A stretch of 61,409 nt of DNA from Affinirhizobium lemnae. Its GTDB lineage: Bacteria; Pseudomonadota; Alphaproteobacteria; Rhizobiales; Rhizobiaceae. The stretch is from positions 1 to 61,409 of the forward strand of contig NZ_JALJQZ010000024.1 in assembly GCF_022968395.1 (NCBI RefSeq), given 5' to 3'. Of this stretch, positions 1 to 8,107 are shown one piece after another; the stretch's first letter is position 1, and the number at the start of each line of letters is the position of its first letter. The position numbers were made by a program, and so were the translations under genes. Under the pieces are notes generated by a model that did no database searches, was not told where the DNA came from, and saw nothing but the letters and a program-made list of their open reading frames with translations.

Positions 1-54
1 GCCAACTTCATGGGATTCGTCAAACTCGCAGCCATCGCCATCTGGCTCAAATAG
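1..54 (+). pseudogene. IS5-type transposase, C-terminal fragment
   Basis: Only the last 17 codons and the stop are inside the window. They read ANFMGFVKLAAIAIWLK, which resembles the C-terminus of IS5-family (IS427-like) transposases common in rhizobia. The same codons occur in opposite orientation at the other end of the window, so this is the edge of an insertion sequence whose body lies outside. Whether the full gene is intact cannot be seen. The family assignment is from memory. Confidence 0.7.
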
Positions 55-76
55 CTAAATCGTCACTACCGCCTAG
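2..76 (+). repeat. 75-bp IS end, inverted copy A
   Basis: Bases 2-76 are an exact reverse complement of 61335-61409. The repeat covers the transposase 3' codons, about 20 bp of untranslated IS end, and CTAG. Identity stops right after CTAG, as expected at an IS boundary. CTAG may be the target duplication used by some IS5 subgroups; that point is inference. Confidence 0.9.
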
Positions 77-86
77 CTCCAGTGGA

Positions 87-108
87 TAGGCCCGCCGAAG
101 CGGGCCTA
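87..108 (-). terminator. Hairpin downstream of the receiver gene
   Basis: A perfect 9-bp stem (TAGGCCCGC / GCGGGCCTA) closes a CGAA loop. It lies 5 bases beyond the stop of a 20-codon ORF and about 75 bases beyond the receiver gene on the minus strand. There is no long T-tract, so termination is likely but not certain. Confidence 0.6.
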
Positions 109-113
109 AGCCT

Positions 114-176
114 TCACAACTGATCTTCGTCAGGCACGCGGTTGCCGTTCACCGTGACTTCACTGGTGAAGGACAT
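114..176 (-). CDS. Possible 20-residue peptide
   Basis: An ATG-initiated ORF of 20 codons (MSFTSEVTVNGNRVPDEDQL) starts 8 bases after the stop of the receiver gene and ends just before a hairpin. That placement would allow translational coupling. No convincing Shine-Dalgarno is visible and I recognise no family. It could equally be untranslated 3' sequence; confidence is low. Confidence 0.25.
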   Translation of the reverse strand: MSFTSEVTVNGNRVPDEDQL

Positions 177-184
177 GCACACAC

Positions 185-529
185 TCAATGCCGATGGCCT
201 TCGTCATCCTGGTAGAGCAGTTCATCGAGAATCATCCGGATCGAGGTCGGGCCGCCGTTCAGGGCATAGTGGGATTGCTGGGCCTCGTCCGTTACGACGA
301 AGACATGCGGTATGGCACGCAGCGTCAGGAGTTCGGAAAGATCAAACAGATAGCTCGCCTGCAGCTTGATATCCAGAAGTGCGCCCGCATAGCGCTGGTT
401 TGCGGCCTCTTCCAGCGGTGGATAATCGCTTCGTACGATGAGCTCGCACCCCTCCCGCTGCCAGGCCTGCCGGATCTCCAACGTCACGACATCAGGACGA
501 ACGAAAAGCGCGATCTGGTATCCGGTCAT
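185..529 (-). CDS. Stand-alone response-regulator receiver domain protein
   Basis: The 114-residue product has the size and pattern of a single CheY-like receiver domain. It has a hydrophobic first strand (IALFV), an acidic end to the third strand (GALLDI, the likely phospho-acceptor Asp) and a later hydrophobic strand (HVFVVTDE). The conserved Lys of the fifth strand is not obvious, so phosphorylation chemistry may be altered. No output domain and no adjacent histidine kinase are present. I chose the ATG at 529 because it gives a normal-length domain; an in-frame TTG at 577 would add 16 unconvincing residues. The opposite-strand ORF over the same interval looks like a shadow. Confidence 0.7.
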   Translation of the reverse strand: MTGYQIALFVRPDVVTLEIRQAWQREGCELIVRSDYPPLEEAANQRYAGALLDIKLQASYLFDLSELLTLRAIPHVFVVTDEAQQSHYALNGGPTSIRMILDELLYQDDEGHRH

Positions 530-724
530 TCCCTGCCTTTGCTGCTTCACGGATGCAACACGAATGACCACCGTCAAGGTTCGCAGCCGATGACCACTCC
601 AACCTATATTGGCTGAGTGTCAGGCAAATCAATGTGATAAGAATCAATCCAGCCCGTCTGAAGGCTGTTCTTTTTCACCGGTCATTCAACTCGGAAAAAA
701 TTCACCTGCCCTGCGAATTTGCGC

Positions 725-755
725 TTGCACCTCTAGTGGCTAGAGGTCGCAGACT
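725..755 (+). promoter_or_regulatory. MerR-family (ZntR/CadR-type) metal-responsive promoter
   Basis: A perfect 8-3-8 palindrome, ACCTCTAG-TGG-CTAGAGGT, occupies 729-747. It lies between a -35-like TTGCAC (725-730) and a weak -10-like CAGACT (750-755). The spacer is 19 bp, the stretched spacing typical of promoters twisted open by MerR-family activators. It sits about 25 bp upstream of the metal ATPase start. No merR-type gene lies next to it, so the regulator must be encoded elsewhere. Confidence 0.8.
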
Positions 756-779
756 GTCTTTATCGAAAGGAAAGCAGTC

Positions 780-3011
780 ATGGATAATGCGGTGAAGACG
801 AGATTCAGTGTTGATGGGATGGACTGTGCATCCTGTGCAAACAAGATCGATACGGCGGTGCGGCGCATGCCGGGCATTGCCGATGTCTCGGTCTCCGTCA
901 CCACGGGTACGATGACCGTCCTGCACGACGGTACGATCGATCTTAATGCCATTGGCCAGAAACTCGCTGGCCTCGGCTATCCCGCGCATGAGGTGAGTAC
1001 GGCAGCCTCCGGTCATCGGCATGGTCCCGACTGCAATCATGAACATCACTCCGGTCACGACCATGGACATCACGACCGCGCTCATGCCCATGGCGATCAG
1101 GATGTCGCGGTCGGGGAGGGGCTGCACGGTCATGATCACGGGCCTGTGGAAGGCCACTGGTGGCGTAGCGGAAAAGGGAAGCTAACCATCGTCTCCGGCG
1201 CAGCCCTTGCTGCCGCCTATGCGCTCGGCCATCTCGTTCCCTCCGTCGAAACCTATGCCTTTATCGCGGCACTGCTGGTGGGCCTCCTGCCGATTGGCCG
1301 CCGCGCCGGGATGGCGGTTTTGGCCGGAACGCCTTTCTCGATAGAAATGCTGATGACGATTGCAGCCATTGGCGCGCTCTTCATCGATGCGACAGAAGAG
1401 GCGGCAGCAGTGGTGTTTCTCTTCCTTGTTGGTGAACTGCTGGAAGGCGTGGCAGCGGGCAGGGCACGCGAAAGCATCCGTTCGCTGAGCGCACTTGTGC
1501 CGAAGACCGCGCTTCTGGAAGAGGGTGGCAAGACGCGCGAGGTTGCCGCCAATTCTCTCGCCGTCGGCTCTGTTATTCTCGTTCGTCCGGGTGATCGGAT
1601 TTCGGCCGACGGCATTATTCTGTCCGGAGATGCAACGATCGATGAAGCACCGGTCACAGGAGAAAGCATTCCGGTGCGCAAGGCGGTGGGAGATCCCGTG
1701 TTTGCAGGCACCATCAATGGAGATGCGGCGCTGCGCATCCGCGTGACGGCCCGGGCCGAAGACAATACGATTGCGCGTGTGGTTCGTCTGGTCGAAGAGG
1801 CGCAGGAATCGAAGGCGCCGACAGAGCGCTTTATCGACCGCTTCTCCCGATATTATACGCCGGCTGTCGTGCTGGTGGCGGCCCTGGTCGCAATCATTCC
1901 GCCGCTCCTCGCGGGCGCAGACTGGAACGAATGGATCTACAAGGGGCTGGCAATCCTGCTGATTGGCTGCCCATGCGCGCTGGTCATCTCCACGCCTGCT
2001 GCCATTGCTGCAGCCCTGTCATCCGGTGCGCGCCGTGGTCTGCTGATGAAGGGTGGCGCTGTTCTGGAAGGCCTCGGCAAGTTGACGGCCGTAGCTTTCG
2101 ACAAGACCGGAACGCTGACGCAAGGGAAGCCGGTCGTCACGGATATCCTGCCCTTCGGCAAGACCGGCTATGAGGTGCTGGCGCTTTCGGCGGCGCTGGA
2201 GGTGGGATCGAGCCATCCGCTGGCTCTGGCCATTCTCGAAAGGGCAAAGGACGATGCGGTGGAAATCCCCTCCGCAACAGAGCTTCGGGCACTGGGCGGC
2301 AAGGGTGTGAGCGCCCTCATCGACGGGGTCGAGGTCTTCCTCGGTTCGCCCAAATCCGCCGCCGAACGCGTAGACCTGCCTCTGGCGCATTCGAGAGCGA
2401 TTGCTGCGCTGAATGATGACGGCAAAACGGTCTCGGTTCTTCTGGTGGGGCATCTCCTGGCTGGCGCGATTGCCATGCGGGATGAGCCCCGTGCCGATGC
2501 TGTTCAGGGTCTGGAGCGCCTTAAAAAGGCGGGCATCAAGACCATCATGCTGACCGGCGACAACCGGCGAACCGCGACCGCAATAGCCGCACGGCTCGGC
2601 ATTGAGGTGCATGCCGAACTGATGCCGGAAGACAAGCAGCGGATCGTACGGGAACTGCAATCGCAGGGCTTCATCACGGCCAAGATCGGTGATGGCATCA
2701 ATGATGCACCGGCGCTTGCCGCTGCCGATATCGGCATTGCCATGGGCGGCGGTACGGACGTGGCGCTGGAAACCGCCGACGCCGCCGTTCTTCACGGGCG
2801 TGTTGGCGACATCGCCCTGATGATTGACCTGTCGCGGCGCACGATGAAGAACATCGTCCAGAACATCACGATTGCGCTAGGGCTGAAAGCGGTCTTCCTT
2901 GTCACCACGATCATCGGTATCACCGGTCTGTGGCCTGCGATTCTCGCCGATACGGGAGCAACCGTGCTGGTCACGATGAATGCCCTGCGCCTGCTGCGCC
3001 CAATTCGTTGA
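780..3011 (+). CDS. zntA: Heavy-metal (Zn/Cd/Pb) translocating P-type ATPase
   Basis: A 743-residue P1B-type ATPase that pumps soft divalent cations out of the cytoplasm. Seen in order: an N-terminal HMA domain with GMDCASC (13-19), a histidine-rich segment at about residues 74-127, transmembrane helices, the CPC ion-binding motif (IGCPCALVIS), the phosphorylation site DKTGTLTQ, the SHPLALAI nucleotide-domain motif, and the hinge GDGINDAPALAAADI. The CPC motif and MerR-type promoter favour Zn/Cd/Pb over copper. The His-rich stretch probably buffers or senses metal. The start follows an AAGGAAAG ribosome-binding site. A tiny membrane-peptide gene follows 8 bases after the stop. The symbol is by family; exact substrate is not provable here. 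Confidence 0.93.
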   Translation: MDNAVKTRFSVDGMDCASCANKIDTAVRRMPGIADVSVSVTTGTMTVLHDGTIDLNAIGQKLAGLGYPAHEVSTAASGHRHGPDCNHEHHSGHDHGHHDRAHAHGDQDVAVGEGLHGHDHGPVEGHWWRSGKGKLTIVSGAALAAAYALGHLVPSVETYAFIAALLVGLLPIGRRAGMAVLAGTPFSIEMLMTIAAIGALFIDATEEAAAVVFLFLVGELLEGVAAGRARESIRSLSALVPKTALLEEGGKTREVAANSLAVGSVILVRPGDRISADGIILSGDATIDEAPVTGESIPVRKAVGDPVFAGTINGDAALRIRVTARAEDNTIARVVRLVEEAQESKAPTERFIDRFSRYYTPAVVLVAALVAIIPPLLAGADWNEWIYKGLAILLIGCPCALVISTPAAIAAALSSGARRGLLMKGGAVLEGLGKLTAVAFDKTGTLTQGKPVVTDILPFGKTGYEVLALSAALEVGSSHPLALAILERAKDDAVEIPSATELRALGGKGVSALIDGVEVFLGSPKSAAERVDLPLAHSRAIAALNDDGKTVSVLLVGHLLAGAIAMRDEPRADAVQGLERLKKAGIKTIMLTGDNRRTATAIAARLGIEVHAELMPEDKQRIVRELQSQGFITAKIGDGINDAPALAAADIGIAMGGGTDVALETADAAVLHGRVGDIALMIDLSRRTMKNIVQNITIALGLKAVFLVTTIIGITGLWPAILADTGATVLVTMNALRLLRPIR

Positions 3012-3019
3012 GAGAAGTT

Positions 3020-3136
3020 ATGCTGAAAAAGATCGTCTTTGGAGCAATCCTCGTGCTGGTGGCGCTGTCTGTTGTTTTCAGCATCGTCGGCGTCCTGGCC
3101 GTCTGGAACCCGGCTGAATTGTTCAATTACGGATAG
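3020..3136 (+). CDS. 38-residue single-span membrane peptide next to the metal ATPase
   Basis: The ORF begins with ATG at 3020 behind GAGAAG and lies 8 bases downstream of the ATPase stop, so it is almost surely on the same transcript. The peptide starts MLKKIVF, has one hydrophobic helix of about 24 residues, and ends WNPAELFNYG. No known family is recognised. Position and topology suggest a small subunit or modulator of the pump, but that is inference. A longer in-frame reading from 2930 would overlap the ATPase and is unlikely. Confidence 0.6.
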   Translation: MLKKIVFGAILVLVALSVVFSIVGVLAVWNPAELFNYG

Positions 3137-3225
3137 GCCAACCAAGCACCTGGCGAGGTTAAGGACTTTTAATCGCGCCTGCCTTGTCTTGCGAAAGTCG
3201 TTCGGTTTGTGAGGTTTGGTGTCCG

Positions 3226-4137
3226 TCAATCCAGCCAAACAGGATTTGTCCAGGCCTGCCGCCCAAGCTCATCCATCACCACCACCCGGCACCAGTCGCC
3301 CGCAAAGCGCTTCAGCGAAAGGCGACCCTGCGTCAGCGGCACCGTCTCGGATTGCTCCAGATACTCCGCGCGGGAACCGCGCCCGACCACAGAAATTCCG
3401 CGCACCGCTGAACACTCGACGACGATTTCGTCTTCATCAACAGCAACGGAATGAAGCTCGGGGCCTCGAGAGGAGTAGTAGTCACCGCGCTTCATAGCTG
3501 CGAGCAGAGCTGCAGGAGTATTGGTTTCGGCTTTCACCATCATCCAGCCGCCCATCCAGTCCCTGATTTTAAAGTGCGCATCATCGGCTGCATAGCCGGA
3601 GAGCCGGTAACCTTCGCTCAGAAGCGAATCCAGAAGTGCCGTGCCGTCGCCACGGTCGCATTCGCGCGCGCAGCCGGTGTTCCAGATCTCGACGCTGTGG
3701 GCGATACTCGCCATCGAGCGTCCGTCATCGATCGACAGGCCTGACCATTGCGGATGGGCAATCCCGAGAAAAGCTCCGGCCTCCACGGCGCGGCGCGCGA
3801 GGCTCACTGCATCTTCGTTCTCGCCAAGCGGCGGAAAATCGAGCGGCAGTCCGCAGGCAAGCAGATGCCAGATTTCGCCATGGCTGTTGGCAGGCGCATG
3901 TATTTCGGCACCGAAGATCGTGGTGAAGGTTTCCGTACGGTAGGGTGTGGTATCGACGATCGGAAAATCGAAGTTAGGCACGAAGTGATCGGAGAGGCAC
4001 AGGAAATCGTAGCCGCCCTCGCGATAGGCCCGGCAAACCTCTTCAGGAGAGCGTACGCCATCGGATCGGGTGGAATGCGTATGGATATTGCCGCGATAGA
4101 AATGTCCGGGTGCTGCGAATGCGGTGATGAGAGTCAT
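3226..4137 (-). CDS. PHP-domain metal-dependent phosphoesterase
   Basis: The 303-residue protein opens with the PHP signature GNIHTHSTRSDG (residues about 16-27), followed by LSDHF and later IAHPQW. These supply His/Asp metal ligands typical of the polymerase-and-histidinol-phosphatase superfamily. Stand-alone PHP proteins hydrolyse phosphoesters such as nucleotides or sugar phosphates; the substrate here cannot be told. There is no signal peptide, so it is cytoplasmic. It is convergent with the metal ATPase unit and has no clear operon partner. The ATG at 4137 immediately precedes a hydrophobic strand, as expected for this fold. Confidence 0.85.
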   Translation of the reverse strand: MTLITAFAAPGHFYRGNIHTHSTRSDGVRSPEEVCRAYREGGYDFLCLSDHFVPNFDFPIVDTTPYRTETFTTIFGAEIHAPANSHGEIWHLLACGLPLDFPPLGENEDAVSLARRAVEAGAFLGIAHPQWSGLSIDDGRSMASIAHSVEIWNTGCARECDRGDGTALLDSLLSEGYRLSGYAADDAHFKIRDWMGGWMMVKAETNTPAALLAAMKRGDYYSSRGPELHSVAVDEDEIVVECSAVRGISVVGRGSRAEYLEQSETVPLTQGRLSLKRFAGDWCRVVVMDELGRQAWTNPVWLD

Positions 4138-4221
4138 CCTGTCCTCCGAATCAGATGCAGCTCCGATTCATAGCTTAATTTGATGACGTCAAAGCACCCG
4201 GATCACGAACCGGGGAAAATT

Positions 4222-4247
4222 CCGGCAGGTGACTATTGTCCTGCCGG
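4222..4247 (-). terminator. Terminator of the lipoprotein gene
   Basis: A perfect 8-bp stem (CCGGCAGG / CCTGCCGG) with a 10-base loop begins 9 bases after the lipoprotein stop. On the minus strand it is followed by AATTTTCC, giving a short U-rich tail. Confidence 0.75.
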
Positions 4248-4255
4248 ATGAAGAC

Positions 4256-4609
4256 TTATTCAGCTGTCAGCAGTTCCGTGCAGTAGCTCGGACCCTTGGC
4301 GCCGGGACGGTCGGAGGTGATTGTGATGGAGCGGATACGATATTCGGAATCCGCACGAATGGTTGCGCTGCAGCTGACGCTGATCGAGCGCCCCTTCCCA
4401 TCCTTGATGCGGTTGAACCCGCCGCGCCAGTTGTAGACGGTCTGCGAACCTTCCGAAGAATCGCTGTAGGGCGGTGCGTAACGGGCAAAGAACGAACCGG
4501 CCGATTTGCCGACCCAGCGCGCCTCAATGGGGCTCGAGACGGGGCCGACCGTGGTGCATCCGGAAACGACGCCGGCAACGAGTGCCAACGCAACCAAGCG
4601 ATGATTCAT
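4256..4609 (-). CDS. Small outer-membrane or periplasmic lipoprotein, hypothetical
   Basis: Starting at the ATG at 4609, the 117-residue product has a short signal peptide ending in a lipobox, VVSGC, so Cys16 should be lipidated. The mature part contains GSFFARYAPP, VYNWRGGFNR and two later cysteines (SVSCS near the middle, SYCTEL near the C-terminus) that could form a disulfide. This resembles small rhizobial lipoproteins of unknown role. The longer reading from 4708 adds 33 residues before the signal peptide and was rejected. It is a single-gene unit with its own terminator. Confidence 0.8.
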   Translation of the reverse strand: MNHRLVALALVAGVVSGCTTVGPVSSPIEARWVGKSAGSFFARYAPPYSDSSEGSQTVYNWRGGFNRIKDGKGRSISVSCSATIRADSEYRIRSITITSDRPGAKGPSYCTELLTAE

Positions 4610-5023
4610 AATATCTTGACCCTTCGAAAGATTGCCGTCCCAGTGGATCTGGGCACCGCAATGAAATTCAGCAGCTCGAGCGTTTGCGCGCGCCGTACCA
4701 TCTGCCAACTAGCAGATTTGCAGTGAGGGTCGTAAGCGGGATCCAGCACCACCCACAAAAATCCTCGTGAAAGTGCGATTTCTGCCACGTAGACGATGAA
4801 AACTTTGCCGTGTAATTGGACCTATGTTCAATTCAGCTCTATCTTGAAACTTGCGAGAACAAAAAGGTGCGTATATCCTTGAAATGGTAGCAAAAATGAG
4901 TGAAAGTCAGTTTTATTTCGGACGTCTCGCTTCGGTATACAAACTGCATCTCAGCAAAGCTGCCCGGTTCAATGGCCGTCGAATGTTTCGGACCCGGGTC
5001 TGGAACGCAATGCAGGTGAACGA
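4610..5023. other. Divergent intergenic region (414 bp)
   Basis: This region separates the lipoprotein gene and the LacI regulator and should hold both promoters. It contains one short perfect hairpin (ATCTGC, loop CAACTA, GCAGAT) at 4700-4717. I see no ORF with coding character and no clear LacI-type operator. Confidence 0.5.
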
Positions 5024-6064
5024 GTGAAACGCGGTAGATCCGAACGGACCACCCTTCTGGACGTCGCAACACGTGCAGGTGTTAGTGCGATCACCGTTTC
5101 ACGAGTCTTGCGCGAACCTGAAAAAGTTTCCGAGCAGCTGCGGGGACGAATCCTCGGGCTCATCGAGGATATGGGATACGTGCCGGATCAGGCGGCGCGC
5201 GCGCTGGCCAGTCGGCATAATTCCACGTTCGGCGTTCTGGTCTCCTCGCTGACAAATCCGGCCTTCGTCAGCTTTATGCAAGGGGTAGAGGAGCGTGTTC
5301 GCGAAACGAATTTTCGTGTTCAGTATGCGAATACGCATTTTTGTAGTCATGAGGAGAAGCGCCAGGTCAAGCTGTTGCTGTCGCAGAACACCGCCGGAAT
5401 GATACTGGCCGGACTGGAAGGGGTAGACGCGGTGAAGGCGCTGTTGAAACACGCAGCCTGTCCGGTCGTGCAGGTGGTCGACATTCACCTCCAGACAGGG
5501 GGAGCCTGCATTGCTATCGATCATGAAAGCGCAGCGGCGACCGCAACACGCCATCTGCTGGACTGCGGCTATCGGAAGATAGCGATCTTTGGCCCCGTTG
5601 GAGACGAAAGAGGCAGACGGCGTCTGGCGGGATATCGTAAGGTCTTGCAGGAAGCTGGTCTATATGACGAGGATCTCGTGTGTCACGCCGGCCCTGCAAC
5701 CGGAGCCCAAATCGGTGCCGAACTTTTGCGGGCCACCCTTGTTCGCCATCCGGATCTCGATGCCGTGTTTTGCCAAATGGATGATCTTGCGCTGGGCGTG
5801 CTGTTTGAAGCGCAGCGGATCGGCAAGCGTGTGCCGGAAGATTTCGGCATCTGCGGCTACAACGACCTCGATTTTGCCTCTATGATGGAACCGCCGCTGA
5901 CCACGATTGAAGTCCCGCTGTTCGATATGGGCTACCGCGCCGCCGATATGATGATCCGCGGCGTCGGTGGAACCGTGCCAAGTGAAGCCACATTGGATCT
6001 CGGCTTCCGGCTGGTGAAGCGGGGCACGACCCGAAAATCCTCCCCCCAGCTTCCACGGGCATAA
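5024..6064 (+). CDS. LacI-family transcriptional regulator
   Basis: The 346-residue protein has an N-terminal LacI helix-turn-helix (TLLDVATRAGVSAITVSRVL, about residues 9-28) and hinge-helix region (QAARALASR). A type-1 periplasmic-binding-protein-like sensor follows (STFGVLVSSLTNPAF; AIDHESAAATATRHL; FGICGYNDLDFA). The family usually represses sugar or sugar-acid genes; GntR-like gluconate regulators look closest by eye. It starts with GTG at 5024; the upstream ATG at 5010 is out of frame. No catabolic operon adjoins it: downstream there is only gene debris, so the original targets may have been lost or lie elsewhere. Confidence 0.9.
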   Translation: MKRGRSERTTLLDVATRAGVSAITVSRVLREPEKVSEQLRGRILGLIEDMGYVPDQAARALASRHNSTFGVLVSSLTNPAFVSFMQGVEERVRETNFRVQYANTHFCSHEEKRQVKLLLSQNTAGMILAGLEGVDAVKALLKHAACPVVQVVDIHLQTGGACIAIDHESAAATATRHLLDCGYRKIAIFGPVGDERGRRRLAGYRKVLQEAGLYDEDLVCHAGPATGAQIGAELLRATLVRHPDLDAVFCQMDDLALGVLFEAQRIGKRVPEDFGICGYNDLDFASMMEPPLTTIEVPLFDMGYRAADMMIRGVGGTVPSEATLDLGFRLVKRGTTRKSSPQLPRA

Positions 6065-6110
6065 ATGCGCAGACACCTGATTCTACATCGACCCGGACGA
6101 TAAAAGCCGC

Positions 6111-6275
6111 TTATGCGCTGGCTGGCATCTCGCCATGGTGCCACTGGCCCTCTTCGCTGAAGCTGACTGTTTTTACCGTGTCTCCTGCACCGAAGGCCAC
6201 ATCGATCTTATTGCTGATGTTGTCGGAAATGGCGTTGTCGGCTTCCAGATGGCTCTGGAACCAGATCCTGTCCGA
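6111..6275 (-). pseudogene. C-terminal gene remnant of unknown family
   Basis: An open minus-strand frame without a start reads SDRIWFQSHLEADNAI and ends WHHGEMPASA before a stop at 6111. It has coding-like composition but no beginning. Its upstream end runs out of frame into a LuxR-type fragment. I do not recognise the protein. It appears to be the tail of a gene removed by deletion and could be a lost partner of the neighbouring LacI regulator. Confidence 0.5.
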
Positions 6276-6277
6276 CA

Positions 6278-6340
6278 GTTATAGCCCGCTCCAATCAACG
6301 CGACAATTTCACGCTCACGATCCGTGAGCGCCTGATTTTG
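6278..6340 (-). pseudogene. LuxR-type helix-turn-helix fragment
   Basis: Read on the minus strand, 21 codons give a sequence containing ALTDREREIVALIGAGYN, matching the start of a LuxR/FixJ-type DNA-binding domain (LTxREREVL...). It has no start and no downstream helix: it joins a different frame after the Asn. This is best explained as a relic of a deleted regulator gene fused to other debris. Confidence 0.5.
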
Positions 6341-6561
6341 CTCGTTTGACGTTTACATAGGAGCCGTCAAGCAGTGGTATCGATAAAAAATGTTGTTCTG
6401 TAGGAAAATATTTGAAAATCATCATAGCAAAAATCATAATTTGAAAGTTGCCACGATATTGAATTAGAGATACACAGTTCTGTATTTTTGTAGTAATATA
6501 GACAAGTGTTTAGGTAGTATTGTTTCTAGATTTTAATGGATAAATATTAATTTGATACAAA
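6341..6561. other. AT-rich non-coding stretch
   Basis: About 220 bp with base composition far more AT-rich than the surrounding genome and no usable ORF. It lies between the LuxR relic and the cysN terminator. It may be leftover foreign DNA; no specific element was identified. Confidence 0.45.
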
Positions 6562-6592
6562 AATGGCCGACCCCCGATGGAGGTCGGCCATT
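6562..6592 (-). terminator. Terminator of the cys operon
   Basis: A perfect 11-bp stem (AATGGCCGACC / GGTCGGCCATT) is followed on the minus strand by a TTTTTG tail. It lies about 27 bases past the cysN stop and should end transcription of cysHDN. Confidence 0.85.
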
Positions 6593-6618
6593 CATATTCG
6601 AATTGGCTGTTGCTGATT

Positions 6619-8106
6619 CTAGTCCGGCGTTTCGAAAATCTCGTTCGAACGCTGGCCGCTGATCCGGCGGATATCCACGTCATCACGGCGGGCGGCGAAC
6701 GCCTCGCTCGCCATCAGCTCTTCGGCGAGATCAGCCGGGAGCGACAGGAGAACGCGCTCTCCTTCGCGGTGAATGCCGCCGAGATCCGACCGCTTTGCCG
6801 TCACCATGCCGCCCGCAACCGTATTGTTGGTATCCGGATCAATCAGGATGAAGGCGCCCGTTGCGCGGTTCTGCTCATAGGTGTCGAAAACCGCCAGCTC
6901 GTCGAAGCTCAGGCGAACCTTGCCGATGGCGTTCATGGCCAGCGTTTCCGCATGAGGCTTCCACTTGCCGCTGGAAAGCTCCAGCTGGGACACTGGCTGC
7001 ACGACAACACGCTGGCGGCGCGAACCGGCTTTCAGCCAATAGCGCTTGCCGGGCTCGATGCCACCGGGCTGCAGGGCAACCAGCTGCGCATCGAAGCCGA
7101 GACCGGTCATGGGCTGGCCATCCAGCGAAGCGATCATGTCACCGCGCGAGACATCCACTTGACGGTCCAGAACCAGCGTGATCGCATCGCCTGCGACGGC
7201 GGCATTGCGTACCAGGTCGAACGTGACGATCTGCTTGACGTTTGCCACCATGCCGGATGGCAGGATGGCGACGGAATCGCCCGGCTTGATCGAACCGCCT
7301 GCAACAGTGCCCTGATAGCCGCGGAAGCTTTCACCGGGGCGAGAAACGCGCTGGACGGGCAGGCGGAAACCACCGGCTGTTGCCGTGCGAATCGTCGCCA
7401 GTTCCAGCGCCTGCACGAGCGTCGGACCGTCATACCAGGGCATGATGGTGCTTGCTCCATAGACGACGTTCTCGCCCTTCAACGCCGACATGGGGATCGC
7501 CGTGATCTGGCGCACGCCCAGCGACAGGGCCAGTTCCTTGAACTCGTGCGAGATACGGTCGAACACGGACTTGTCGTAGGAAACGAGGTCGAACTTGTTG
7601 ACGGCCAGCACGAACTGCTTGATGCCCATCAGTGAGGCGATGGTGGCATGGCGGCGCGTCTGCTCCAGAAGTCCGGCGCGCGCGTCAACCAGAAGAACGG
7701 CCAGATCTGCCGTGGAGGCACCGGTTGCCATGTTGCGGGTATATTGCTCGTGGCCGGGCGTATCGGCAACGATGAAGGACCGGCGATCGGTCGAGAAATA
7801 GCGATAGGCAACATCGATGGTAATGCCCTGTTCGCGTTCGGCCTGAAGACCATCCAGCAGCAGCGCAAAGTCGGGCAGGCCAAGATCGTTCTGTTTGCCG
7901 CTGTCGCGCGAGAGTGCGGCGGCCTGATCTTCCTTGACCGCCTTGGTATCCCAGAGCAGACGGCCGATCAGCGTGGATTTTCCATCATCCACGGAACCGC
8001 AGGTGATGAGGCGAAGCGGACGGCTGTCCTTAACGGCCTTCGCGGCCTCTGCTTCCGGCAGGTCCTGAACTTCGGCGAGAGCGGCTGTATTGGCGGGAGC
8101 AGTCAT
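6619..8106 (-). CDS. cysN: Sulfate adenylyltransferase subunit 1 (GTPase)
   Basis: The 495-residue product is the regulatory GTPase of ATP sulfurylase, which drives sulfate plus ATP to adenylylsulfate (APS). Visible are the P-loop GSVDDGKST, the effector-region GITIDVAYRYF, DTPGHEQY and NKFD of translational-GTPase type, then EF-Tu-like beta-barrel domains. It stops without a C-terminal APS kinase domain, so it is not a CysNC/NodQ fusion. That fits a pathway in which APS is reduced directly by the neighbouring cysH. Start chosen at the ATG at 8106, one base after the cysD stop, implying translational coupling; a longer upstream reading overlaps cysD. Confidence 0.95.
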   Translation of the reverse strand: MTAPANTAALAEVQDLPEAEAAKAVKDSRPLRLITCGSVDDGKSTLIGRLLWDTKAVKEDQAAALSRDSGKQNDLGLPDFALLLDGLQAEREQGITIDVAYRYFSTDRRSFIVADTPGHEQYTRNMATGASTADLAVLLVDARAGLLEQTRRHATIASLMGIKQFVLAVNKFDLVSYDKSVFDRISHEFKELALSLGVRQITAIPMSALKGENVVYGASTIMPWYDGPTLVQALELATIRTATAGGFRLPVQRVSRPGESFRGYQGTVAGGSIKPGDSVAILPSGMVANVKQIVTFDLVRNAAVAGDAITLVLDRQVDVSRGDMIASLDGQPMTGLGFDAQLVALQPGGIEPGKRYWLKAGSRRQRVVVQPVSQLELSSGKWKPHAETLAMNAIGKVRLSFDELAVFDTYEQNRATGAFILIDPDTNNTVAGGMVTAKRSDLGGIHREGERVLLSLPADLAEELMASEAFAARRDDVDIRRISGQRSNEIFETPD

Positions 8107-8107
8107 C

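Noticed and set aside
188..616. 142-codon plus-strand frame
   Set aside because: Opposite the receiver-domain gene, which shows a recognisable fold pattern.
6577..7635. 352-codon plus-strand frame
   Set aside because: Antisense to cysN and covering its terminator.
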